Source: CAYLSV01 sp964386435 (GTDB taxonomy: Bacteria > Planctomycetota > Phycisphaerae > Tepidisphaerales > Tepidisphaeraceae). From it: 64,000 nucleotides of DNA. Of the stretch, positions 16,724 to 25,200 are shown piece by piece. The notes below the pieces were generated by a model. That model searched no databases, was not told the DNA's origin, and saw only the letters and a list, made by a program, of their open reading frames with translations. Where the stretch lies: assembly GCA_964386435.1 (NCBI GenBank), contig CAYLSV010000010.1, forward strand, positions 1 through 64,000, written 5' to 3'. Every line of letters starts with the position of its first letter. Within the stretch, counting starts at the first letter, position 1. The translations under genes were made by a program, and so were the position numbers.

Positions 16724-18346
16724 TTACTTGTTATCCGGCACCTCGGCACCGCCGCGGCGTTGCGGGTTGTTGAGGTCAACCACGTTGGTCGGCTCTTCCT
16801 CGATGACCGGATCGTCCAGGAACGGAGCGTTCATCTCGATGCGGAACGACCGCTGGCCGGCCTCGACGGCGCTGACGGTGACCCGCCACTGGGCCGTTTC
16901 GCCCGAAGCGATGGCAACCGGGGCGAACGTCACCGCGCGGTTCTCACCGCGGACGTCGCCGGCACCCTCGCCGCTGACGAACGACAGCGTCTGCGGCAAT
17001 ATGGCGTTGAGTGCCACGTCGCGGATCGTCTCGGTGCCCTCGTTGAGCACTTCGATGATGTAGACGGTTTGCCCGCCGACGCGGACCGGGTCCTGCTCAT
17101 CGATCACTTCGATCTGGATGGCCTGGATCGGCAGCAGGGCGGTGACCAGCTCGGCTTCGCTCGCCTCAACCTTGCTGCAGAACGGGGCGACGGTGGCCGT
17201 CAGGCGCATCTCGCCGGGGCGGGCGGCGGAGACGAGGTTCACCGGCACCGTGACCTGCTCACCCGGCTGGATCACCGGCACGGGCCGCTCCACGGCCTCC
17301 ATGTCGGCACCGGCGGCGGTGATGCTCATTGTCGTCGCCCGGCTCGGGGCGTCGCCGGTGTTGGACACGATGACGGAGTAATCGACATTCTGTCCGACGT
17401 ACTCGATCTCCGGCCCCTCGATGCTGGCCTCGAGCGTTGCCTCGCGGATAATGGTCTGCAGCTGCTCGCTGCTCACCTCGTCACCCTCGGACGTGGCCGT
17501 GGCGGCGCTGGCGTAGGTGCCGGGCTCAAGGGCCTCGACAGGCACGGTCAGCTGGCGGCTCTGGTTCGGGCCGAGCTCGTCGACGCGGCCCTGCACGGTG
17601 CGGCTGGTGGTGCCGACGCGGACCAAGCCCTCGGGCAGCTCGTCGCTCACAACGACGTTGCGGGCGACGCCGGTGCCGGTGTTGGTGACGGTGTAAACGT
17701 ACTCGAAGGGGTCACAGAAGATGGCCTCGGCCGGGCCGCGCTTGACGAGCTGCAACTCGGGGTTGACGACGTTCGTCTCGATGCAGATGGCCGGGTTGTA
17801 CGACAGGGCTAGGCAGTTGCGGACGGTTTGCTGGCCGTCGAGCTCGATGGCGACGCTGTCGCTCTTGCTCTCGCCGGCGGCGAGCGTGCCGACGTCCCAG
17901 AGGGTCGTTGCCTCGGCACCGCTGACGTTCAGCACCTGCACTTGGTGGGCCGGCTGATCGCTGTTGTTGGTGACGGTCAACTCGTACTGGGCATCTTGGC
18001 CGGCACGGACGGTGGCCGGGGCGTTGACGCTCAGAACGACGTCGCGGCCGTCGGCGGCGCTGAGGCGGTAGTTTTGCGTGCCGGCGGCGGCTGCGGCGCG
18101 GCGGTTGGCCCGGTCGCCGGCACGGTTGCCGTCGCGATTGAGGTCGCGGTCGGTGTCGGGCTGGCTGACGTCGGTGCCGGGCCCGGCGTTGGCCGTGTCA
18201 CTGCCGCCGCCGTCGCCGAGGCGGGGCAGGGTATTGTGGCTCGTCGAGGCCGGCTCGGCATCGTTGTTGGGCTGGCAGCCGGCGAGCGTGAAGCAGAGCG
18301 CCAGTGCGGCGAGGCCGCCGAGGGCGCGGCGGGAGGTTGCGATCAT
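16724..18346 (-). CDS. large lipoprotein with DUF11-like repeats
   Basis: A 540-residue lipoprotein. Signal peptide MIATSRRALGGLAALALCF leads to the lipobox LAGC with Cys24. A Gly/Asp/Asn-rich linker (residues ~25-100) is followed by four to five immunoglobulin-like repeats of the DUF11/CARDB type, each with a VTNTG or VSNTG signature (VTNNSDQ, VTNTGTG, VSNTGDA, VLNEGTE). Such modules act in adhesion or as spacers on the cell surface. The ATG at 18344-18346 has AAAGG about ten bases upstream; the open frame continues 32 codons further without support. The hairpin at 16667 follows. Confidence 0.82.
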   Translation of the reverse strand: MIATSRRALGGLAALALCFTLAGCQPNNDAEPASTSHNTLPRLGDGGGSDTANAGPGTDVSQPDTDRDLNRDGNRAGDRANRRAAAAAGTQNYRLSAADGRDVVLSVNAPATVRAGQDAQYELTVTNNSDQPAHQVQVLNVSGAEATTLWDVGTLAAGESKSDSVAIELDGQQTVRNCLALSYNPAICIETNVVNPELQLVKRGPAEAIFCDPFEYVYTVTNTGTGVARNVVVSDELPEGLVRVGTTSRTVQGRVDELGPNQSRQLTVPVEALEPGTYASAATATSEGDEVSSEQLQTIIREATLEASIEGPEIEYVGQNVDYSVIVSNTGDAPSRATTMSITAAGADMEAVERPVPVIQPGEQVTVPVNLVSAARPGEMRLTATVAPFCSKVEASEAELVTALLPIQAIQIEVIDEQDPVRVGGQTVYIIEVLNEGTETIRDVALNAILPQTLSFVSGEGAGDVRGENRAVTFAPVAIASGETAQWRVTVSAVEAGQRSFRIEMNAPFLDDPVIEEEPTNVVDLNNPQRRGGAEVPDNK

Positions 18347-18445
18347 GGGTGCGGACCTTTCGATGGTCGTGCGGGGGTTGAACGGATGACCTGCCGCGAG
18401 TGCGGCGGGCGTTGGTTCAGCATCTTGCAAAGGCCGGGCCATGCG

Positions 18446-18901
18446 TCAAGTCGGCGGCGTTGAACCCTGCTGCATCATCTCACGACGCCGCATGGGCATC
18501 GCGTCGATCTGCCCGAACAAGGCGGCCAAGTCGACGCTGGAGGACGAGCGCCGCTTCTCGCCGCCGTCCTTCCCGATGAGGATCGCGGCGAACGCATCGC
18601 CCGCGACGCCGAACTGTTGCCGCAGCGCGTCGGCCGCCCCGGCTTGCTGCGGCCGGCCGTCGACCGTGACAGTTTGACCGACAACCCGCACGATCACCAT
18701 GTCGCGGTCGGCCAAAGCGTCGCCCCGTGCCCCGAGCTGCGTGTTCTGGCGGGCGAGCTCCAGGTCATCCGCTCCCGCCGCGAAGATCAGCAGCGGCCGG
18801 TGGGTCCAGCGGTAGTCATCGAGCAAGAACGGCACCGCCTCCGCCATGGCAGACGGCGTGCCAAGGGTGACGAGCAGCAGGTTGAGCGTGGCAAGGGTCA
18901 C
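18446..18901 (-). CDS. DUF4174 domain protein
   Basis: A 151-residue protein matching DUF4174: RPLLIFAAGADDLELARQ, then DRDMVIVRVVG, ILIGKDGGEKRRSS and the C-terminal IDAMPMRRREM signature. The fold is thioredoxin-like but lacks a CXXC pair. It has a hydrophobic N-terminus (LLLVTLGTPSAMA) that may be a signal peptide. Start is GTG with AGGAG eight bases upstream. The 99-base gap to the lipoprotein gene on the same strand allows an operon. Function unknown. Confidence 0.8.
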   Translation of the reverse strand: MTLATLNLLLVTLGTPSAMAEAVPFLLDDYRWTHRPLLIFAAGADDLELARQNTQLGARGDALADRDMVIVRVVGQTVTVDGRPQQAGAADALRQQFGVAGDAFAAILIGKDGGEKRRSSSSVDLAALFGQIDAMPMRRREMMQQGSTPPT

Positions 18902-19008
18902 TGGCTCATCTCCTCAAGCCGTTGAGCGGCGTCGGTGGTTCGTGAGTCGCGAAGCTATCGAGAATCACCGGAGCTACCTCTGCGGGCCCGACCTGACGTG
19001 ATGTGGTG

Positions 19009-21696
19009 TCACCAGTCGAGAGTGCCACGCCACGCGTTTTTCATCTCGTCGACGGTCCACGTTTGGTCGCCGAGGGTGAGGGTTCGATCGGCGGTGACTT
19101 GGCCAAGGGGGTCGAGGCGACAGCCTGGGGGTGGGGTGAGGCGGGTTTTGCTGGTGAAGATGTAGCCGGCGTTGAAGGTGGCGTGGGGTGGGACGGGGAG
19201 TTGGTCGAGCTTGGCGCCGAGGTGGCCGGCGATGCACATCTCGGCGAGGGCGACGAGCGTGCCGCCGTCGCTGATGTCGTGAGCGGCGGTGGCGTGTTGC
19301 ACCATGATCTGGGCGGCGCGGTGGACTGCCGCGAGGTCGTTCAGCGTCGGTTCGTCGCCGGCTGGGCGGAGGAGGTAAATGTGGTCGCCGGGCGTCTTGA
19401 AGTCGCTGGTGCGGCAGTGCTCGGCGCCGTCGGTGACGCCAATGGCGCTGATGAGCATGGTCGGCGGGATCTTGATGACCTGGCCGGTCTCGGCGTGGGT
19501 GAATTGGTTGTGCAGGCTGTCCTTGCCGCTGATGAACGGGGTGCCGAGGACCAAGGCGTAGTTGTGGCACGCCTCGCACGCGGCGACGAGGGTGCCCATC
19601 GACTCGGGGGTGTCGACGCTGGGCCAGCAAAAGTTGTCGAGCAGGGCCAAGCGGCCGAGATCCGCCCCGACGCAGATGGCGTTGCGGACGGCTTCGTCGA
19701 TGGCGGCGATGGTCATCTGGTAGCAGCCGGGCACCTCCGGGGCGATGCCGACGGAGAGGACGACGCACTTGTCGCTGCCCGGCTTGGGCCGCACTACGGC
19801 GGCGTCGGAAGGTCCGAGTTGGCGCGACCCGATCAGCGGCTTGACGACGCTGCCGCCCTGCACCTCGTGGTCGTACTGCCGGATGAGCCAGTGCTTGCTG
19901 GCGATGTTGGGAAGGGCGAGGAAGTTGATGAGTGATGAGTGATGAGTGATGAGTTCCGGATCCGGATTCGGCAACTCATCACTCATCACTTTCAACTCAT
20001 CACTCTCGGCCTCCGCCTCTCTCGTCGGCATGGGGATGCCGTCGTGGAGCAGGCTCATCGGCAGGTCGCAGACTTCTTCGCGGTTGTACTCCAGGACCAG
20101 GCGTGGGGCATCGGGGTCGCCCTCGCCGAAGGTGCCGATGACGGTGGCCTCGACGTCCTCGCTGCGGGCGAGCTTGAGCAGCGCGTTGACCTTGCTCGGC
20201 GGGACGGCCAGGACCATGCGCTCTTGGGCCTCGCTGATCCAGATCTCGTCGTAGCTGAGGCCGTCGTATTTCAGCGGGACGTGATCGAGGTGGACGCGGG
20301 CACCGGTGGCTTCGCCCATCTCGCCGACGGCGCTGGACAGGCCGCCGGCGCCGCAGTCGGTGATGGCGCTGAACAAACAGCCGCCCTCGGCATAGCGGGC
20401 CGCCAGCACGAAGTCGGCGACCTTCTTTTCCGTGATCGGGTTGCCGATTTGCACGGCGTGGCCGAACTCCGTGGCGTGGGTGTCGGTGAGTTCGGCGCTG
20501 CTGAAGGTTGCCCCGTGGATGCCGTCGCGGCCGGTGCGGCCGCCCAGCACGACGACGGCGTCACCCCGCCGCGCCGCCTTATCGACCTTGTCGCGCGGCA
20601 AGAGGCCGGCACAGCCGCAGTAGACCAGCGGGTTGCCAACGTACCGCTCGTCGAAGATGACCGCGCCGTTGACGGTCGGGATGCCCATGCGGTTGCCGTA
20701 GTCGGCGACGCCGACGGTGATCTGCTCCAGAATCCGCCGCGGCGGGATGACGCCCGGCGGCACGTTTTTCATGTCCGGCGGGGCGACGCAGAAGACGTCG
20801 GTGTTGGCAATCGGCTTGGCCCCCAAACCGGTGCCCAGCACGTCGCGGATCACCCCGCCGATGCCGGTGGCCGCCCCGCCGTAAGGCTCCAAGGCCGAGG
20901 GGTGGTTGTGCGTCTCGACCTTGAAGCAGACGGCGTCGGTGTCATCGAACGCGATGACGCCGGCGTTGTCGACGAACACGCTCAGGCAGAAGCCGTCGTC
21001 GCGCTGCTGCATGATCTGCTGCGTGGCGGCGAAGATCGTTTCCTTGATCAGGTTGCCGTAACGCTTGACCTCGACGCCCGCCGAGTCGCGGACGATCACG
21101 TTTGCCTTGAGCGTTTTGTGAACGCAATGCTCGCTCCACGTCTGGGCGAGCGTCTCCAGCTCACAATCTGTCGGCTCCCGGCCCTCGCCCTTGAAGTGGT
21201 CGCGGACGGCCCGCATTTCCTCGAGGCTGAGGAAAAGGTGGCCACGGCGGCTGAGCTGTTGCAGGCCGTCGTCGTCCAAATCGAGCAGCGGCACCTCGCG
21301 CAGCTCGAAATCGTACCGCCGGCCATGGGGAAATTCCTTCGGCCAAAAGACGCCTTCGTGGACGTCCTCCACCACGCCGTTGGCCCGCTCGGCGGCGGCG
21401 GGGTCGCCCGTGAAACTTTGGCCGGTGCGGACCTCGCGGACGCTGAGCCCCAGTTGCCGCAGCGCCTCGGCGGCCGAGAGCGCGGCCGGGTCCATGACGC
21501 CGGGCTTGGGGTGGATCTCCACCCGCTCGCCCGCCGGTGGCTCGCCGAAGACGAGGCGCTCCGTCACCGCGTCAACCAGCAGCTCGCCCGCAACGGCCTT
21601 CACGCGATCGGCATCGTCCGGCGAGTCGATCAGGTACACGCGGCCGCCCGGCAAGGCGTCGTCGCGCCGCGGCAGCACCTCGATGCGGTGAATCAT
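19009..21696 (-). CDS. purL: phosphoribosylformylglycinamidine synthase with fused N-terminal PurS-like region
   Basis: FGAM synthase, fourth step of purine synthesis. The 895-residue chain is longer than the small PurL (~740). The first ~180 residues look like a PurS-type N-terminal region, then SEHCVHKT, THNHPSALEPYGGA, GGRTGRDGIHGATFSSAELT and a second AIRS-type half. No glutaminase domain is present, so a separate PurQ is needed. Around residues 565-590 the chain holds a low-complexity insert (SDELKVMSDELPNPDPEL, then ITHHSSLINF) encoded by the inverted repeat at 19926-20005. The ATG at 21694-21696 follows TACGCT by six bases. Confidence 0.92.
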   Translation of the reverse strand: MIHRIEVLPRRDDALPGGRVYLIDSPDDADRVKAVAGELLVDAVTERLVFGEPPAGERVEIHPKPGVMDPAALSAAEALRQLGLSVREVRTGQSFTGDPAAAERANGVVEDVHEGVFWPKEFPHGRRYDFELREVPLLDLDDDGLQQLSRRGHLFLSLEEMRAVRDHFKGEGREPTDCELETLAQTWSEHCVHKTLKANVIVRDSAGVEVKRYGNLIKETIFAATQQIMQQRDDGFCLSVFVDNAGVIAFDDTDAVCFKVETHNHPSALEPYGGAATGIGGVIRDVLGTGLGAKPIANTDVFCVAPPDMKNVPPGVIPPRRILEQITVGVADYGNRMGIPTVNGAVIFDERYVGNPLVYCGCAGLLPRDKVDKAARRGDAVVVLGGRTGRDGIHGATFSSAELTDTHATEFGHAVQIGNPITEKKVADFVLAARYAEGGCLFSAITDCGAGGLSSAVGEMGEATGARVHLDHVPLKYDGLSYDEIWISEAQERMVLAVPPSKVNALLKLARSEDVEATVIGTFGEGDPDAPRLVLEYNREEVCDLPMSLLHDGIPMPTREAEAESDELKVMSDELPNPDPELITHHSSLINFLALPNIASKHWLIRQYDHEVQGGSVVKPLIGSRQLGPSDAAVVRPKPGSDKCVVLSVGIAPEVPGCYQMTIAAIDEAVRNAICVGADLGRLALLDNFCWPSVDTPESMGTLVAACEACHNYALVLGTPFISGKDSLHNQFTHAETGQVIKIPPTMLISAIGVTDGAEHCRTSDFKTPGDHIYLLRPAGDEPTLNDLAAVHRAAQIMVQHATAAHDISDGGTLVALAEMCIAGHLGAKLDQLPVPPHATFNAGYIFTSKTRLTPPPGCRLDPLGQVTADRTLTLGDQTWTVDEMKNAWRGTLDW
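19926..20005. repeat. TGATGAG inverted tandem repeat inside purL
   Basis: TGATGAG units repeated four times on the left and their reverse complement (CTCATCA) on the right, around a GGATCCGGATTCGG core. It encodes an in-frame insert in purL of about 27 residues. Confidence 0.7.
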
Positions 21697-21702
21697 GGCG
21701 GG

Positions 21703-21708
21703 AGCGTA
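21703..21708 (-). promoter_or_regulatory. putative -10 box of purL
   Basis: TACGCT, 6 nt before the purL ATG. Confidence 0.5.
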
Positions 21709-21737
21709 GGTGTTGGGGGCGGGCGGATGTCAGGGGC

Positions 21738-21860
21738 CCTTTGTCCTTGGTTGTTTGTCGTTTGTCCTTCGTTCCAATCAGGCGAATCCGCAGTTCCGCT
21801 CACGTCAGTAACGGGCCCGCGACTAAGGACAAAGAACTAAGGACGAAGAACAAAGGACCA
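21738..21860. repeat. inverted repeat of AAGGAC-type simple sequence
   Basis: Left arm 21738-21773 is built of TTTGTCCTT units; right arm 21823-21860 of AAGGACAAAGAACT units, their reverse complement. A 49-base core separates them. It sits in the divergent spacer upstream of purL and has the same build as the purL insert. Confidence 0.6.
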
Positions 21861-21920
21861 CCGCCGCCCGTTACAATCCGCCGAATTCCCCCGGTCCCCC
21901 CTTGCAATCTTGGGCCAAAC

Positions 21921-22451
21921 ATGGCATTCATACGGCCGATGGAGAAGCAAACGTTCTGGTCGATCCTCGACACCGCCCTCTCCGAGCAGCCCGGCGACGC
22001 GGCCGAGCGGCGGGAAATCGTCATCGATCAACTGTGTGAACTGTCGGCCCACGACATTCTCGGGTTCGACCGACTCTTCAACGAAAAGTCGACCGCCGCT
22101 TGCACCTGGGACTTGTTCATGGCTGCCCACCTGATGAACGGCAACCGCCTGGACATCGTGGAGTTCGAGGGTTTCCGCGCCTGGCTCATCAGCCGCGGCG
22201 AAAGCGTCTACAAGGCCGCCCTCGAAGACCCCGAAACGCTCGTCGAGTTCTGCGGCAAAGCCAACCCCGATGGCCTGTGCGTCGCCCCGGCGTGGAGCCA
22301 GTGCGCGGCCGAGGCGTACCAGGAAACCGAGGGCCACGCCATGCCCGAGGGGTTGCCCAACCCGATCGAGCCGCTCGGCGAGGAATGGGACGAGACCGAC
22401 GACGCGCTCAAGGCCCGCCTGCCGAAGCTGTACGCCAAGTGCCGGGGCTGA
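21921..22451 (+). CDS. DUF4240 domain protein
   Basis: A 176-residue acidic soluble protein of the DUF4240 family: FWSILDTAL at the N-terminus, HDILGFDRLFNE, then AAHLMNGN and EFEGFRAWLISRG, followed by YKAALEDPETL. The family is widespread in Planctomycetes and actinobacteria and has no assigned function. Start ATG at 21921 is likely; ATG 21939 (MEKQTFW) would fit the family N-terminus as well. No ribosome site is seen at either. It converges with hemQ, 25 bases apart. Confidence 0.78.
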   Translation: MAFIRPMEKQTFWSILDTALSEQPGDAAERREIVIDQLCELSAHDILGFDRLFNEKSTAACTWDLFMAAHLMNGNRLDIVEFEGFRAWLISRGESVYKAALEDPETLVEFCGKANPDGLCVAPAWSQCAAEAYQETEGHAMPEGLPNPIEPLGEEWDETDDALKARLPKLYAKCRG

Positions 22452-22476
22452 GCACCGCCCGCTTCCCCGGACAGGG

Positions 22477-23178
22477 TCACGCCAATTCGTCCAGCAGCTC
22501 CGTCGGTTCCTTTCGGACGCCGGTAAGGATCGGCGTGTCGCGCAGCGTGTACAAACTGCCTTGCGTCTCGCGCAGATCCTGCACGAGGTCGAGGAAGTCT
22601 TTCATCTCATCGGTCTCGAAGGCGACGACAAACTCCTGATCGTCGAGGCCGAAGCTGTAGGTCGTGTTGAGCTTCACGCTCGGGTACTTGTTGCCGACCT
22701 TGATGTGCTCGTCCATCACGGCCTGCCGCTCCTGGGGCGGGAGCAGGTACCACTGGCGGGTCTTGAGGAACGGGTAGACGAAGATGAACCGCCGCTTGCC
22801 GGGGATGAGCACCGTGCGGCTCTCGGCGGTGTGGAACGGGTCGACCTTGTCGATGTACTGGCTGCGCTTGGTCATCGAGAGGAAGCTGTGCCGCACGCTC
22901 AGCCAGCCGCCCAGCGTCGTGCGGTTGACGGCGGCGGCGTGCTGCTGCACCGCGTCCGGGCCGGCGGTGCCGATGCGCCACAGCAGCAGGTCGGCGTCGC
23001 CGCGCATGCCGACGGTGGAGTAGGCGTTGAGGATCAAGCCCTCGGCGGGCGTTTGCAGCAGCTCGGCGAACTCGTGCTTCGCCGCCGCCTTCTCCTCGGC
23101 CGGTAATCGGCGAAAGGCGGGGTCGAGTTGGTACGCCTGGAAGCTGACGATTTGGCGGGGCGGCGGGCTCTGGCTCAT
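22477..23178 (-). CDS. hemQ: chlorite dismutase-like coproheme decarboxylase
   Basis: A 233-residue member of the chlorite dismutase/HemQ superfamily, which in the coproporphyrin-dependent pathway turns coproheme into heme b. Signature region: YPFLKTRQWYLLPPQERQ, then MDEHIKVGNKYP and SFGLDDQEFVVAFE. The length suits HemQ rather than true chlorite dismutase, and no chlorate metabolism genes are near. The start ATG overlaps the stop of the methyltransferase gene by four bases (ATGA), so the two are translated together. Confidence 0.85.
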   Translation of the reverse strand: MSQSPPPRQIVSFQAYQLDPAFRRLPAEEKAAAKHEFAELLQTPAEGLILNAYSTVGMRGDADLLLWRIGTAGPDAVQQHAAAVNRTTLGGWLSVRHSFLSMTKRSQYIDKVDPFHTAESRTVLIPGKRRFIFVYPFLKTRQWYLLPPQERQAVMDEHIKVGNKYPSVKLNTTYSFGLDDQEFVVAFETDEMKDFLDLVQDLRETQGSLYTLRDTPILTGVRKEPTELLDELA

Positions 23179-23954
23179 GGGGCCGACGATAAGCCGGCCT
23201 CGCAGATGATGCGGTCGCTTGTCGCGGTGAGCATCGACCCGTCGTGCCCGCCCCACAACGCCGTCGGCCCCAGCCCGGCCAGCCGCAGCAAGCGGATCAA
23301 CTCGCGCGGCATGATCCACGCCAACTCAAATGCCCGCTCGGATGTGTGAAGTTCGTCGCCCTCGAACCATTGATACTCGTACCGCACGTGCTGCACCTGC
23401 CGGATCAGGTCGCTCTGCACGCTCGTCGTCTGCATCACGCTGCGGCCGTCGGCGGCGCGGAAGAGCTTCGGGTCCAGTTCCTCCGCCTCCTCCGTCCCGG
23501 CGAGGATCAGCTCGAGGTTCGGGTTAAACATGTCCAGCCACAACCGCCCGCTTGGCCGCAGCAGCTTGGCAGCGGCGGTCAAGAACGCCTCCTGCTGCTC
23601 CGGCTCGTGGAGCGCGAGGAACGTGTTGAAGAACACGCCGACGCGGTCGAAGGTCCGCCCGCCAACGGCGGCCACGAGGTCGCCCGCCGCGTCGGCTTCG
23701 ATCAGCTCGCAATCCGTGCCTGCCTCGTTGGCCAGCCTGAGCATCGCCGGCGAAGAGTCGACGCCCACCACGCGGTGCCCGGCGGCCAGCAGTTGCCGCG
23801 CCACTCTTCCGGTGCCGACGCCGACTTCCAGGATATCGAGCGGCCCGCCCGGCAAATGCTCCAGGAAAAACGGCACGTCCTCGGCAAGCATCGCCATGTC
23901 CGCGTACTCGGCGTCGTAGAACGCTGCGTCTTCGGGCAGGTAGGAGTCGCTCAC
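23175..23954 (-). CDS. class I SAM-dependent methyltransferase
   Basis: A 259-residue Rossmann methyltransferase. Motif I is ILEVGVGTGRVARQLL, motif II VVGVDSSPAML, and VGVFFNTFLAL and RLWLDMFNPN follow. The acceptor substrate cannot be told from sequence; the family includes small-molecule O- and N-methylases. Start GTG at 23954 follows TACCTT by six bases. It is the first gene of a two-gene unit with hemQ, which hints at a link to tetrapyrrole or a partner metabolite, but this is only contextual. Confidence 0.85.
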   Translation of the reverse strand: MSDSYLPEDAAFYDAEYADMAMLAEDVPFFLEHLPGGPLDILEVGVGTGRVARQLLAAGHRVVGVDSSPAMLRLANEAGTDCELIEADAAGDLVAAVGGRTFDRVGVFFNTFLALHEPEQQEAFLTAAAKLLRPSGRLWLDMFNPNLELILAGTEEAEELDPKLFRAADGRSVMQTTSVQSDLIRQVQHVRYEYQWFEGDELHTSERAFELAWIMPRELIRLLRLAGLGPTALWGGHDGSMLTATSDRIICEAGLSSAP

Positions 23955-23960
23955 GAGGGG

Positions 23961-23966
23961 AAGGTA
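23961..23966 (-). promoter_or_regulatory. putative -10 box of the methyltransferase-hemQ unit
   Basis: TACCTT, 6 nt before GTG 23954. Confidence 0.5.
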
Positions 23967-23977
23967 GCACGTTGCTT

Positions 23978-24066
23978 GACCGACCGGACCTCCGCCGCGT
24001 GGCGGCGGGGCTGCGCCCGAGTCACAAGNNNNNNNNNNCCGCTACGCGGCGGAGGTCCGGTCGGTC
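23978..24066. repeat. inverted repeat (family E) holding an N10 gap
   Basis: Arms 23978-24005 and 24039-24066 are reverse complements (GACCGACCGGACCTCC outer end, one mismatch). The assembly gap 24029-24038 falls in the loop next to the right arm, as expected if a strong hairpin stopped the reads. Confidence 0.65.
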
Positions 24067-24076
24067 GATTGGTCCG

Positions 24077-24856
24077 TCAGCCTTCCACCACCAACTCCAA
24101 TCCGTCGTACGCCAACCGTACCCCCGGCGGCAGCTTCGGCTCGTCGCGGGCGTGCAGGACGCCGTGGGCCAAATGCGTCAGGTATGCCCGCTTCGGTTTG
24201 ATCCGCTCGATAGCCGCCAGCGCCTCATCGATGTTGAAGTGCGTCGGGTGCTTGTGCCACTGCAAGCCGTCCAGCACCAGCGTGTCCAGCCCATCAAGCA
24301 GCGGCCAAGACGACTCTGGGATCTCGCTGACGTCCGTGCAATACGCCAGATCGCCCGCCCGGAAGCCCAGCACCGGCATCCGCCCGTGCAGCAACGGCAC
24401 CGGCGTCAACGCCAGCTCGCCGATGCGGAACGGCCCCTCAATCACCCGCGGGACGATGTGCGGCCGGTACACCCCGCTGTTCGGGTCCGGCACCCGGAAC
24501 GCATACCCGAAACACTGCCGCAACGTCTCGAACGTCGCCGAATTCGCCCAGGCGTCGAGTGCCCCGTTGTTGGCCGTGTTGAACCGCCGAATGTCGTCCA
24601 GGCCCATGATGTGGTCGGCGTGGGCGTGCGTGAACACCAACGCGTCGATACGCTTGAGCCCCGCCGCCACCGCCTGCAGCCGCAGCTCCGGCGTCGTGTC
24701 GATCAGCACCGCCGTCGCCCCCCGCCGCAGCACCACGCTGCACCGCATCCGTTGATCCCGCGGATCACCCGACGTGCAAGTCTCGCACGCGCACCCAATC
24801 ATCGGCACCCCGGCACTCGTCCCCGTCCCCAGAAACTGCAGCCGAGTCGCCGACAC
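24077..24856 (-). CDS. PhnP-like MBL-fold metallohydrolase
   Basis: A 259-residue metallo-beta-lactamase-fold phosphodiesterase. LGTGTSAGVPMIGCACETC at the N-terminus includes the extra Cys pair of PhnP. The metal motif is THAHADH, with YCTDVSEIP and YLTHLAHG further on. PhnP cleaves the cyclic ribose phosphate of phosphonate breakdown, but homologues outside phn operons have other roles, and no phn genes are seen here. Start GTG 24856 follows TAAGGT by five bases. It ends at the palindrome with the N gap. Confidence 0.85.
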   Translation of the reverse strand: MSATRLQFLGTGTSAGVPMIGCACETCTSGDPRDQRMRCSVVLRRGATAVLIDTTPELRLQAVAAGLKRIDALVFTHAHADHIMGLDDIRRFNTANNGALDAWANSATFETLRQCFGYAFRVPDPNSGVYRPHIVPRVIEGPFRIGELALTPVPLLHGRMPVLGFRAGDLAYCTDVSEIPESSWPLLDGLDTLVLDGLQWHKHPTHFNIDEALAAIERIKPKRAYLTHLAHGVLHARDEPKLPPGVRLAYDGLELVVEG

Positions 24857-24861
24857 GAACC

Positions 24862-24867
24862 ACCTTA
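24862..24867 (-). promoter_or_regulatory. putative -10 box of the PhnP-like gene
   Basis: TAAGGT, 5 nt before GTG 24856. Confidence 0.45.
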
Positions 24868-24880
24868 GCCCGCCCCGACC

Positions 24881-25195
24881 TCACCCGAACAACAGGTTCA
24901 TCAACGAGTACGGCAGGCTGCACAACGCCAACACCAACGTGATTCCATTGACCACCCGCAGCGGGTTGTCGTCCCAATCCCGCCAGATCGCCATCTGAGC
25001 CACCGGCAGCGTGACCGCCGAGGCCAGCGCCAGCGCCGCCGCCGGCAGCACCCACTCCCCCGCCGACGCCGACACCCCGAACGCCAGCAACCAAAACAGC
25101 GCCAAGCAAGTCGCCGCCACCACCGGCAACCACACCGGCCCCCCGCCGTCCCACCGGTAACGCCTCGAACTGACATACTCCAATGGCTCAGCCAT
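24881..25195 (-). CDS. small membrane protein, copy 2 of a tandem pair
   Basis: A 104-residue protein with three predicted helices after a short polar N-terminus (MAEPLEYVSSRRYRWD). It aligns with its upstream neighbour: PLEY against PLDY, then RDWDDNPLRVVNG against RDWHADADDPLEVANN, with matching helix positions. No known family is recognised. The ATG at 25193-25195 lies five bases after the stop of copy 1, so the pair is one operon. Divergence is high, so the duplication is not recent. Confidence 0.7.
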   Translation of the reverse strand: MAEPLEYVSSRRYRWDGGGPVWLPVVAATCLALFWLLAFGVSASAGEWVLPAAALALASAVTLPVAQMAIWRDWDDNPLRVVNGITLVLALCSLPYSLMNLLFG

Positions 25196-25200
25196 CTCGC

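Noticed and set aside
16396..16773. 125-residue + strand frame in the 16.4-16.7 kb spacer
   Set aside because: It runs through repeat families C and D and the lipoprotein terminator hairpin; no family likeness.
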